A DNA stretch of 11,788 nucleotides from Acidimicrobiaceae bacterium (GTDB lineage Bacteria; Actinomycetota; Acidimicrobiia; Acidimicrobiales; Bog-793), in NCBI GenBank assembly GCA_027306715.1, contig DAHUZG010000242.1, positions 1-11,788 on the forward strand. Reading direction: 5' to 3'. The notes under the pieces are model-generated. The model was given only the letters and a program-made list of their open reading frames with translations, was not told where the DNA came from and did no database searches. This document shows positions 1 to 6,597 of this stretch, one piece after another. The number at the start of each line of letters is the position of its first letter. Position 1 is the stretch's first letter. The position numbers were made by a program, and so were the translations under genes.

Positions 1-251
1 GGAGCCAGGCGGGGGTCTCGTTGCCACACAGCGCGGCCGAGCAGTACGCCGTCATCCCGCACGTGTCGCTCTCGGACCTGCAGCCCGGCGACCTCGTCTT
101 CTACGGGAGCGGCGGCTACATCTACCACGTCATCATGTACGTGGGCTCGGGCCCTTACGGCTCTGACACGGCGATCCAGGCGATCGACACCGGCACCGTC
201 ATCCAGTTCACGCCGGTGTGGTCGGGGGCCGTCGGGGCGGGGAGCCCCTGA
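1..251 (+). CDS. NlpC/P60 family cell-wall hydrolase, C-terminal fragment
   Basis: The reading frame is open from base 3 at the left edge to TGA at 249-251, so this is the last ~82 residues of a longer gene. The TTG at 21 is an internal Leu codon (LPHSA), not a start. The fragment carries the NlpC/P60 landmarks SLPHSAAEQY, then SDLQPGDLVFY, then YHVIMYVGSG, whose His is the expected catalytic histidine. Next comes AIQAIDTG, whose Gln sits where the third polar residue (His/Asn/Gln) of the triad usually lies. The catalytic Cys would be upstream of the window. Family members are secreted and cleave peptide bonds in peptidoglycan stem peptides, as in actinobacterial RipA-like enzymes. The N-terminal domains and signal peptide cannot be seen. 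The family call is firm; the precise role is not. Confidence 0.88.
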   Translation, partial: SQAGVSLPHSAAEQYAVIPHVSLSDLQPGDLVFYGSGGYIYHVIMYVGSGPYGSDTAIQAIDTGTVIQFTPVWSGAVGAGSP

Positions 252-277
252 GGCACGCCGGGCCGCTGCCGGGCTTC

Positions 278-283
278 TAACCT
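278..283 (+). promoter_or_regulatory. Candidate -10 element for leaderless transcript of the quinone oxidoreductase gene
   Basis: TAACCT fits TAnnnT and ends 8 nt before the GTG at 291, so transcription would start at or just before the start codon. No Shine-Dalgarno sequence precedes the GTG, and no convincing -35 is visible. Inferred from spacing only. Confidence 0.38.
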
Positions 284-290
284 CGTCGGC

Positions 291-1229
291 GTGCATGCCG
301 CGGTCATCTCCGACAACACCGTCAGCTGGCGTGAGTACCCCGACCCGGAGCCGCTCGGATCCGAGCTGCTCGTCCGGGTGCGAGCAGCCGGGCTGAACGG
401 CGCCGACATCCACCAGCTCGCCGGCAACTACCCGGCGCCGCCAGGCGTTCCGGTCGACGTCCCGGGCCTCGAGCTCGCCGGCACCGTCGAGGCGACGGGG
501 CCGCTCGCCAGCCGTTTCGCCGCCGGCGACCGGGTGCTCGCCCTCGTCGCCGGCGGTGCGCAGGCCGAGCTCTGCAGGCTCGACGAACGGCTCGCCGCGC
601 CCATCCCCACCGGCCTCGGCTGGGCCGAGGCCGGTGGGCTGCCCGAGACCTACTGCACCGCCTGGGACGCCGTCTTCGACCAGTGCCAGCTCCGGGCCGG
701 CGAGCGGCTCCTTGTCACCGGCGCTGCCGGCGGCGTCGGCCTCGCCGCGACCCAGCTGGCGCTGGCGGCGGGAGCGGAGGTCGTCGCGAGCGTGCGGAAC
801 GACTCATTGCGTGGCGCGGTCGGCGAGCTCGGCGCCCTCGCCGTGGCGCCGGACGAGGTTCCCGCCCGAGGCCCCTTCGACGTCGTGCTCGAGCTGGTCG
901 GTGCGCCGAACCTGCCCGAGGACGTGGCCAACCTCGCCGTCGGTGGTCGCATCGTCGTGATCGGCCACAGCGCCGGGCATCGCGCCGAGCTCGACCTGCG
1001 ACAGCTCGCCCGCCGCCGGGGCAGGATCTCCGCCTCGACGCTGCGCGCCCGGGCGATCGAGGAGAGGGCCCTTGTCATGCGCCGGCTCGAGCACCACGTC
1101 CTGCCGCTCGTAGCAGCGGGGCGGTGCCGGGTCCTCGTCGCCGCGACGTTCCCCTTTTCCGACGTCGAGGGCGCCTACGAACGCTTCAGCGCCGGCGCCA
1201 AGCTCGGCAAGGTGGTCCTCGTCAGCTGA
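291..1229 (+). CDS. Quinone oxidoreductase-like zinc-independent medium-chain dehydrogenase (NADPH-dependent)
   Basis: A 312-residue protein of the quinone oxidoreductase branch of the medium-chain dehydrogenase/reductase superfamily, which transfers hydride from NADPH to quinones or enones in the cytosol. The N-terminal GroES-like catalytic domain has GLNGADIHQLAGNYP (residues 35-49) and VPGLELAGTVEATG (57-70). The Rossmann domain carries the dinucleotide motif GAAGGVG at 144-150, inside LLVTGAAGGVGLAATQLA, and a later strand GGRIVVIG (218-225). The C-terminal GAKLGKVVLVS is typical of the family. There is no structural-zinc cysteine cluster. The GTG at 291 is chosen because the protein opens MHAAVIS, as family members do; the nearby ATG at 295 is out of frame. 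Length is close to the usual ~320-325. It lies 39 nt after the NlpC/P60 gene and converges on the FnIII gene. Substrate unknown. Confidence 0.9.
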   Translation: MHAAVISDNTVSWREYPDPEPLGSELLVRVRAAGLNGADIHQLAGNYPAPPGVPVDVPGLELAGTVEATGPLASRFAAGDRVLALVAGGAQAELCRLDERLAAPIPTGLGWAEAGGLPETYCTAWDAVFDQCQLRAGERLLVTGAAGGVGLAATQLALAAGAEVVASVRNDSLRGAVGELGALAVAPDEVPARGPFDVVLELVGAPNLPEDVANLAVGGRIVVIGHSAGHRAELDLRQLARRRGRISASTLRARAIEERALVMRRLEHHVLPLVAAGRCRVLVAATFPFSDVEGAYERFSAGAKLGKVVLVS

Positions 1230-1272
1230 GCGGCGACCGAGCACGGCGTCGGCACGCGGTCCCGGCCGCGCG

Positions 1273-1307
1273 CCGGTCCCGGCGGGCCGGATCGCCGCCG
1301 GGACCGG
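1273..1307. terminator. Strong hairpin between convergent genes, likely bidirectional terminator
   Basis: CCGGTCCCGGCGG at 1273-1285 is the exact reverse complement of CCGCCGGGACCGG at 1295-1307, giving a 13-bp GC-rich stem with a 9-nt loop. It lies in the 94-bp gap between two convergent stop codons. There is no T-tract on either side, which is common in GC-rich actinobacteria. Confidence 0.65.
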
Positions 1308-1323
1308 AGGGCCTCCCCTGCTC

Positions 1324-4203
1324 TCAGCGCAGGTACACCGGCCGGTGGCCGGTCGGGCGCCCGACGATCGAGGTCGTGAGCGTGACCCGGAAGCGCGGCT
1401 GGTGCGCCATCCACCAGCGGATCTGGCGAGGCAACAGCTTCTTGCCGAGCAGGGTGTCGATCAGCTTCAGGGTGAGACGCTGGCCGGCGGCGAGCTCGAC
1501 GCGGGTGCTGGCGAGCACGAGGTGGCGCCAGCCGACCTGGAACCCATGGCGCATCAGCGGCCGGGCGACCGAGATGCTGGCCGTGCCGATGCAGGACTGG
1601 TCGGCACAGCGCAGCGCCACCGGCGCAGAGCTCGGTGTGATGCGAAGCGGCGCCGCCTTGGCCGTGAGCCGTGGCGAGCCGGCGTCGAGCGGAGTCGACT
1701 CGCTCGACGCGCCCCCCGCGCTGGCGACGACGGTGTAGCTGTAGCTCACCCCGGGCACGAGGCCGCTCACCGTGCACGACGTCGAGGTGCTCGTGCAGGT
1801 CTTGCCTCCCGGCTCGACCGTGACGAGGTACTCGAGCGCTCCCCCGGCGCTGCTTGGAACAGCGCTCCAGTTGACGACGAGGCTCGCCGAATGGCGCGAG
1901 CCGGCTTGCAGGCTCGAGTGGAGAAGGGACGGAGCCGGTGGGGCGGTGGGCGGCGACGGGGGCTGGGGGGTCGACGCTGGCGGGGCGAGCGGGATCGCCG
2001 GCGTGCTCGGGGCGCTCGGCGCCGAGCTGCCGACCGAGTTCACCGCCTCGACGGCGAAGGTATAGGCCTCTCCTGCGGTCAGGCCGCTCACGGTGCACGA
2101 CGTCGCCGGCGGCGTTGCCGAGCAGCTGCCGGCGGGGCTGCCGGAGGCGTCGTAGGCAGTGACGAGGTAGGAGCTGAGGGCCTCGCTCCCGGTATCCGAA
2201 GGCGCCGCCCACGAGACCGACGCCGAGCCGACGCCGGCGCTCGCCTGGACGGCGGTCGGTGGCTGCGGCGCCGCCGGGACGCCCGCGTAGCCGCTGCCGG
2301 TGGCAACCGGCGAGTCGCCGACGGCGTTCACGGCGACGACCGAGAAGCTGTACGGGCCGCCGTCGGGCAGGCCGCCCACCGTGCAGGACGTCGCAGGAGC
2401 AGTCGCGGTGCAGGTGCCGAGCGAGGCGCCGCTGCTGGTTCTGGCGGTGACGAGGTAGCTCTCGATCGGCGAGTAGCCGTCCGAGCCCGGCACCGTCCAG
2501 GAGACCGAGCTCCCTCCCGAGACCCCGGTGGCGCCGACGCCTGTCGGTGCGCCGGGCGCGGTCGCCCCCGACACCGTCGCCGACGGCGTGACACAGCTCG
2601 GGTCGTACGAGCCGGCCCAGCTGATCTGCACCGTCACCGACCCGAGGCCACCGCTGACCCCGCTCAAGGTGAGCACGAACTGCGGCAGCGCGTCGGTCGT
2701 CGGCAGCGCCAGCGAGCTCAGGTCGACGCTCCCCGTCGAGTCGAGGTTGTAGGTGCCGACGCCGGCGATCGGCAGGAAGTTCGAGCTCTCGAAGCTCACC
2801 GTGCCGCTCGTGTAGCCGCTCGGCGAGGGCGAGAGCACCTGCAGCGAGGTGAACGACGAGGGGACGCAGGCGACCTGCGGGGCGACGAAGCTCGAGGCCT
2901 GGATGCGGATCGGGGCCTGCGCGCAGGTCCCGCCGGTGATGGCGTCGAAGCTCTGGATCTGGTCCGTGCCGCCGTTGGAGTTGACCCACAGGCAGGTCGG
3001 CCGGTAGGGGTCGGGGTTGACGGTGTAGAGCAGGCTGAGATTGCCGAGCGCCAAGGGGAAGTTGGCGCACGAGGCGTCGGTGGCGAAGTCGTAGCACTGC
3101 ACCGAGTTGTCGTTGCCGTTCGGGACGTAGATGTTCGTGCCGACGACCGCCGCCGTGCCGTCCCAGGTGGCGTCTTGGGTCACGACGGAGCCGAGCCCCA
3201 GCGGCGTGGTGACGCTGGCGCCGCTCAGGTTGAAGCAGGGGTCGCTGCCGTTGGGCACGCAGACGCCGGTCTCGTTGCCCGACGAGTCGAGCAGCGGGAA
3301 CGGGTCTCCGCCGGCGTAGGTGGAGGCGGCGGCCGGCCAGCTCCCGGCGCAGGTGGTGCCCGTCGAGGGGTCGAAGCACGTCAGCTCGAGGTTGGAGCTG
3401 TTGTCGACCTCGATCACGACGAGCCCCCCGCTCGCCACGATCCCCGGGCTCGGGGTCGGCAGCGCGACCGAGGTCGTGCCGAGGGCCACCTGGTAGGGCT
3501 GGGCTGCGCAGGCGGCGCCGGTGCTGACGTCGAAGCACATGAGCTCGTCCTTCGTGCCCGAGGGGGTCCCGGCGACGTCGTTGAAGGCGTACCAGTCGCT
3601 GCCGACGAGAGCCGGATCGGTGATCCCCGACCAGCCGGCGCTGTTGAGCGGGGCGTCGCCGACCGCCGAGAGCGGCGTGAAGCCGCAGAACGGATCGGCG
3701 TCACTCGCCGGCTGGGTGGTGTCGATGCAGACCACCCCCGCCGTGGAGTCGCTGATGCGGGTGGCGTAGACGAACAGGTGCCCTGTCGCCTGGTCGAGGT
3801 AGAGGCCGGGCTGACCCGAGGTGGAGAACCCGTTGCCGCTGGTGTCGGTGATCGTCTTCGGGTACCCGGCGCACGTCGAGGCATCGCTCTGGTTGTGGCA
3901 GTTCACTGCCAGGTAGGTCTGGTGGTGGAAGACGTTGAACAGCTGGGTCGAGCTGAGCGCGACGGCCCAGCCGTCACCGCCGGCGCTGGCGCCGGAGAAG
4001 TTCGACGCCGGCGGAGCCGGGATGGTGATCTGGCTCGAATAGGTGACCGGCGGGGCAGAGGCGCTCGCGGCCGTAACGACGGCGAGGATCGGGGCCGCCA
4101 CGGCGGCGGCGAGCAGCGCGACGACGAGCGCTGCGCGCCGGAGCGGCGGTGGCGCCGGGAGGACCTGCCTCGGCCGTCTGTTGGATGTCGTACGCAATCC
4201 CAC
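1324..4203 (-). CDS. Secreted cysteine-paired propeller-like / fibronectin type III protein
   Basis: A 959-residue exported protein. Residues 21-50 form a hydrophobic signal segment ending in ASASA. Residues ~55-450 hold about seven degenerate units built on a strand, Cys-(Phe/Tyr/Ile)-Asp, a turn and a second Cys: pairs 102/111, 159/173, 223/232, 276/285, 315/323 and 370/379, plus an altered unit (SFDAITGGTC, Cys427). This looks like a beta-propeller with a disulfide in each blade (inference). Three fibronectin type III domains follow (~546-640, 641-735, 755-845), each with a Cys pair before a CTV strand (598/607, 694/703, 803/810); a Pro-rich linker lies at ~738-758. Residues 850-959 resemble the C-terminal beta domain common in secreted actinobacterial proteins (Cys866/871, basic tail). 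No LPXTG, lipobox or C-terminal membrane anchor is visible. GTG 4203 is chosen for its AGGAAGG ribosome site. Probable role: extracellular binding or adhesion; no catalytic motif recognised. Confidence 0.85.
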   Translation of the reverse strand: MGLRTTSNRRPRQVLPAPPPLRRAALVVALLAAAVAAPILAVVTAASASAPPVTYSSQITIPAPPASNFSGASAGGDGWAVALSSTQLFNVFHHQTYLAVNCHNQSDASTCAGYPKTITDTSGNGFSTSGQPGLYLDQATGHLFVYATRISDSTAGVVCIDTTQPASDADPFCGFTPLSAVGDAPLNSAGWSGITDPALVGSDWYAFNDVAGTPSGTKDELMCFDVSTGAACAAQPYQVALGTTSVALPTPSPGIVASGGLVVIEVDNSSNLELTCFDPSTGTTCAGSWPAAASTYAGGDPFPLLDSSGNETGVCVPNGSDPCFNLSGASVTTPLGLGSVVTQDATWDGTAAVVGTNIYVPNGNDNSVQCYDFATDASCANFPLALGNLSLLYTVNPDPYRPTCLWVNSNGGTDQIQSFDAITGGTCAQAPIRIQASSFVAPQVACVPSSFTSLQVLSPSPSGYTSGTVSFESSNFLPIAGVGTYNLDSTGSVDLSSLALPTTDALPQFVLTLSGVSGGLGSVTVQISWAGSYDPSCVTPSATVSGATAPGAPTGVGATGVSGGSSVSWTVPGSDGYSPIESYLVTARTSSGASLGTCTATAPATSCTVGGLPDGGPYSFSVVAVNAVGDSPVATGSGYAGVPAAPQPPTAVQASAGVGSASVSWAAPSDTGSEALSSYLVTAYDASGSPAGSCSATPPATSCTVSGLTAGEAYTFAVEAVNSVGSSAPSAPSTPAIPLAPPASTPQPPSPPTAPPAPSLLHSSLQAGSRHSASLVVNWSAVPSSAGGALEYLVTVEPGGKTCTSTSTSCTVSGLVPGVSYSYTVVASAGGASSESTPLDAGSPRLTAKAAPLRITPSSAPVALRCADQSCIGTASISVARPLMRHGFQVGWRHLVLASTRVELAAGQRLTLKLIDTLLGKKLLPRQIRWWMAHQPRFRVTLTTSIVGRPTGHRPVYLR

Positions 4204-4212
4204 CGTTGGTGT

Positions 4213-4219
4213 CCTTCCT
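4213..4219 (-). promoter_or_regulatory. Shine-Dalgarno site of the FnIII gene
   Basis: AGGAAGG on the minus strand, 9 nt before the GTG at 4203. It fixes the start of the 959-residue protein and argues against longer readings. Confidence 0.7.
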
Positions 4220-4540
4220 GAATGCTGGCAGAGTTGACAGATCCCTAACGGCCGTCACGCGAGAGAGCCGAAGGACCCAAGCGCCGGTGGCACGGTCGCG
4301 CTGGCGCCTCGCTGTCTCACCGGACCGCCTGAGCTGGGCCGGCGACACAGAGGTGCGCTCGCGAAGATGACGCGACCGTGTCAGCGACGCGTTCACGTCA
4401 CCCTGGGTAAAGCGTGCCGGGCCGCCGGGGCAGCCTTCGTGCCGCCGCAGGCCGCTCCGAGTTGCGACGCCGGCGCCCGGCGTCGCAGACTCGCCGTGAA
4501 GCGACCGCCGGCTTCGATCAGCGGGCGCCGGCGCCGGGCA

Positions 4541-4608
4541 TCAGCGGGCGGGGCAAGTCAGCGGGCGGGGCAAGTCAGCGGGCCGGGCAAGTCAGCGGGC
4601 CGGGCAGG
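4541..4608. repeat. Four tandem copies of a 17-bp repeat upstream of the aldo-keto reductase
   Basis: Units at 4541-4557, 4558-4574, 4575-4591 and 4592-4608 follow TCAGCGGGCNGGGCAAG. The first two are identical, the third differs at one base, and the fourth differs at one further base near its end. Looser relatives flank the array at 4518-4540 and 4609-4626. The unit is not a multiple of three, which fits non-coding DNA. The array ends 39 nt before the start codon, so it lies in the promoter or 5' leader. Confidence 0.92.
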
Positions 4609-4630
4609 ACGACCGGGCCGCGCAGGACGA

Positions 4631-4638
4631 GAGAGAGG
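4631..4638 (+). promoter_or_regulatory. Shine-Dalgarno site of the aldo-keto reductase
   Basis: The purine run GAGAGAGG lies 9 nt before the ATG at 4648. It supports this start over the upstream in-frame ATG at 4414 and is well spaced, unlike for the ATG at 4654. Confidence 0.55.
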
Positions 4639-4647
4639 CGGCAGGCG

Positions 4648-5625
4648 ATGGAGATGACGTACCGGCGGCTCGGCAGGTCGGGGCTCAAGCTGAGCGTGCT
4701 GTCGTTCGGCTCGTGGGTGAGCTTCGGGTCTCAGCTCGCCGGCGGGACCGCCGAGGAGTGCCTGCAGGCGGCGTACGAGGCAGGGATCAACTTCTTCGAC
4801 AACGCCGAGTCCTACGGCGGGGGCGACTCGGAGCAGATCATGGGCGACGCCATCGCCGCGCTCGGCTGGCCCCGCCGGAGCTACGTCGTCTCGACCAAGC
4901 TGTTCTGGGGCCTGCACCGCGACGTCGTCAACATGAACAACACCCTCAACAGGAAGTACCTGCTGCAGGCGATCGACGGCTCGCTCGAGCGTCTCGGCCT
5001 CGACTTCGTCGACCTGCTGTTCTGCCACCGCTTCGACCCCGACACGACGGTCGAGGAGACGGTATGGGCGATGAGCGACATCGTCGCCTCGGGCCGCGCC
5101 CTGTACTGGGGCACCTCGGAGTGGTCGGCCGACGAGATCCGCGCCGCCCACGAGGTCGCCGAGCGGCATCACCTGCGCCCCCCGGTGATGGAGCAGCCGC
5201 AGTACAACCTGCTCGAGCGGCGCAAGGTCGAGCAGGACTACGCCAGGCTCTACGAGGACTACGGGCTCGGCCTCACGACCTGGAGCCCGCTCGCGTCGGG
5301 GGTGCTCACCGGGAAGTACGCCGGCGGCATCCCGGACGGCTCGCGGCTCTCGCTGGCGGGTTACGAGTGGCTACGGGGCCGCATCGGCGACGAGCGCACG
5401 CATCGCCGGGTCGCCGCCCTCGGCGGCATCGCCTCCGACCTCGGCTGCACCCCGGCCCAGCTGGCGATCGCCTGGTGCGCGGCCAACCCGCACGTCTCGA
5501 CGGTGATCACCGGCGCCAGCCGCGTCGAGCAGGTGCGCGAGAACCTCGGCGCCCTCGAGGTGCTCGAACGGCTCGACCACGAGACCCTCGCCCGGATCGA
5601 CAACGCCGTCAACGCTCCCGGTTGA
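4648..5625 (+). CDS. Aldo-keto reductase, voltage-gated K+ channel beta-subunit-like
   Basis: A 325-residue (beta/alpha)8-barrel NADPH-dependent carbonyl reductase, close to the usual length of the Kv-beta-like (AKR6/YghZ-type) group. It opens MEMTYRRLGRSGLKLSVLSFGSW, the standard family start. The catalytic tetrad is visible: Asp51 and Tyr56 in FFDNAESYG, Lys84 in VSTKLFWG, and His127 in LFCHRFDPDT. EQPQYNLLER (182-191), TWSPLASGVLTGKY (211-224) and the C-terminal VITGASRVEQVRENL (286-300) match the nicotinamide and 2'-phosphate binding regions of the family. Cytosolic; reduces aldehydes or ketones, physiological substrate unknown. It is a single-gene unit, convergent with idi 73 bp downstream, and divergent from the FnIII gene across the repeat-bearing leader. 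Family assignment is firm. Confidence 0.93.
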   Translation: MEMTYRRLGRSGLKLSVLSFGSWVSFGSQLAGGTAEECLQAAYEAGINFFDNAESYGGGDSEQIMGDAIAALGWPRRSYVVSTKLFWGLHRDVVNMNNTLNRKYLLQAIDGSLERLGLDFVDLLFCHRFDPDTTVEETVWAMSDIVASGRALYWGTSEWSADEIRAAHEVAERHHLRPPVMEQPQYNLLERRKVEQDYARLYEDYGLGLTTWSPLASGVLTGKYAGGIPDGSRLSLAGYEWLRGRIGDERTHRRVAALGGIASDLGCTPAQLAIAWCAANPHVSTVITGASRVEQVRENLGALEVLERLDHETLARIDNAVNAPG

Positions 5626-5698
5626 CGAGCCCGGCACGATCCGCCTTCAGCGGCCGCCCCCCTCTCGGCTGGCGGTCCGGCGATCGCTCAGAGGATCG

Positions 5699-6424
5699 TC
5701 AGCGCGCCGGCGCCCTGCTCGCGGCGCGGCCGCGTTCGGCGACGAGCAGCGCCGGAACGAGCCACGGTGCGCGCCGCAGCCCGCCGGCCGGCCGGAAGAT
5801 CTGGCCGGCGCCGAGCCAGGCGACGTCGGCGACCTCGCTCGGGTCCGGGCTCGGCTCGCCCTCTACCGAGCCGACGAGGACGTGGTCGAGCTCGTGCTCG
5901 ACGAGGCCCGACTCGGCGCACTCGGCGCGGTAGACGATCGTCCCGACGTCGCTGAGCTCGACCTCGTACCCGAGCTCCTCACGCACCCGCGCCTGCGCCG
6001 AGGCGACCACGTCCTCGCCGGGCGAGGGATGGCTGCAACAGGAGTTCGCCCAGAGAAGCGGGAAGTGATATTTAGAGGCGGCCCGCTGCTGGACGAGGAG
6101 CTTGCCGTCGAAGCGGTAGAGGAACACCGAGAAGGCGAGATGGAGCTGCCCCGGGGGCTGGTGTGCTGCCAGCTTCTCGGCGCTGCCGATCTCGTTGCCC
6201 TCGACGTCGACGAGGACGACGCTGCGCCGCCCGCCCGACCCGGCAAGCCCGTCCACAGGCGGAAACTGATCTGTCGTCGCGGCCGCCGCCGCGCTCGTCG
6301 CCTCGTCGATGATCGTCCACTCCCTCGGTCGGAGCCCAGGCCCGGCACCGCGGGCGCCGGCGCACCGGCGGCCGGCGGTGCGCCAGCCGGCGAGGTCGAG
6401 ATGGTACCTGACGGCCGGGTTCAC
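5699..6424 (-). CDS. idi: Isopentenyl-diphosphate delta-isomerase, type 1
   Basis: Interconverts isopentenyl and dimethylallyl diphosphate for isoprenoid synthesis in the cytosol. In the 241-residue reading, LHLAFSVFLYRFDGKLLVQQRA (94-115) and SKYHFPLLWANSCCSHPSPGE are hallmark type 1 sequences. Cys130 is the active-site cysteine. His88, His95, His132, Glu176 and Glu178 (VEHELDHV) match the metal ligands and catalytic Glu of the E. coli enzyme, and a degenerate Nudix-type helix follows at ~136-155. The start is uncertain. GTG 6424 gives ~57 extra Arg/Ala-rich residues before the conserved core. GTG 6256 would give 185 residues, the normal family length. Neither has a clear Shine-Dalgarno; the extension keeps coding-like third-position GC, so the longer form is listed. 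Convergent with the reductase and divergent from the glutamine synthetase; no other isoprenoid gene is in view. Confidence 0.9.
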   Translation of the reverse strand: MNPAVRYHLDLAGWRTAGRRCAGARGAGPGLRPREWTIIDEATSAAAAATTDQFPPVDGLAGSGGRRSVVLVDVEGNEIGSAEKLAAHQPPGQLHLAFSVFLYRFDGKLLVQQRAASKYHFPLLWANSCCSHPSPGEDVVASAQARVREELGYEVELSDVGTIVYRAECAESGLVEHELDHVLVGSVEGEPSPDPSEVADVAWLGAGQIFRPAGGLRRAPWLVPALLVAERGRAASRAPAR

Positions 6425-6550
6425 GGAGCATTCACGTCGAGGTCATCGTCGCGACATGGACCACCGCGACACTCGTGCTGTCCCGTCAGCACCCGCCGTC
6501 CCTCGCCGAAGAACGCGACGGGACCCGACCCCCAAGCAGACGACCCGACA

Positions 6551-6590
6551 GAAGACGAGCCCGAGAAGACGAGCCCGAGAAGACGACAGG
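6551..6590. repeat. Short 14-bp tandem repeat in the leader of the glutamine synthetase
   Basis: GAAGACGAGCCCGA at 6551-6564 is repeated exactly at 6565-6578 and partly at 6579-6587, ending at the ribosome binding site. The array lies in the 173-bp divergent gap with idi. It may be a replication-slippage product or an mRNA leader element. Confidence 0.75.
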
Positions 6591-6592
6591 AG
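6588..6592 (+). promoter_or_regulatory. Shine-Dalgarno site of the glutamine synthetase
   Basis: AGGAG, 5 nt before the GTG at 6598. It selects this start over the longer in-frame reading from 6475, whose added residues are low-complexity and cross the 14-bp repeats. Confidence 0.65.
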
Positions 6593-6597
6593 CGGAC

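Larger units (their letters stand above)
4204..4647. other. Divergent intergenic region (444 bp) between the FnIII gene and the aldo-keto reductase
   Basis: It must hold promoters for both divergent genes, but I see no clear -35/-10 pair for either. A TTGACA at 4234-4239 on the plus strand has no matching -10 at the usual spacing. The right third is filled by a 17-bp tandem repeat array. The reductase frame stays open back to an ATG at 4414, but that extension is Arg/Gly-rich and runs through the repeats, so it is taken as non-coding. Confidence 0.6.

Noticed and set aside
1175..3538. A 787-codon minus-strand frame overlapping the FnIII gene in another frame
   Set aside because: Arg/Leu/Gly-rich, low-complexity shadow without domains, and it runs through the strong terminator hairpin at 1273-1307.
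1345..4221. A 958-codon plus-strand frame antisense to almost all of the FnIII gene
   Set aside because: Its product is Arg/Ala/Gly-rich with no recognisable domain. Long antisense frames are expected opposite GC-rich genes; the minus strand has a signal peptide, a ribosome site and clear FnIII domains.
4234..4239. Consensus TTGACA in the divergent intergenic region
   Set aside because: No -10-like hexamer at 15-19 bp on that strand, and about 400 bp from the next plus-strand gene.
4414..4647. N-terminal extension of the aldo-keto reductase from ATG 4414
   Set aside because: It translates the 17-bp tandem repeats into Gly/Arg-rich sequence, whereas the family begins at MEMTYRRLG with a spaced purine-rich ribosome site.
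5681..5698. CGATC/GATCG inverted repeat between the reductase and idi
   Set aside because: Only a 5-bp stem with an 8-nt loop; too weak to call a terminator in the 73-bp convergent gap.
6475..6597. N-terminal extension of the glutamine synthetase
   Set aside because: Low-complexity sequence crossing a 14-bp repeat; the AGGAG before GTG 6598 and the normal GSII length support the shorter form.
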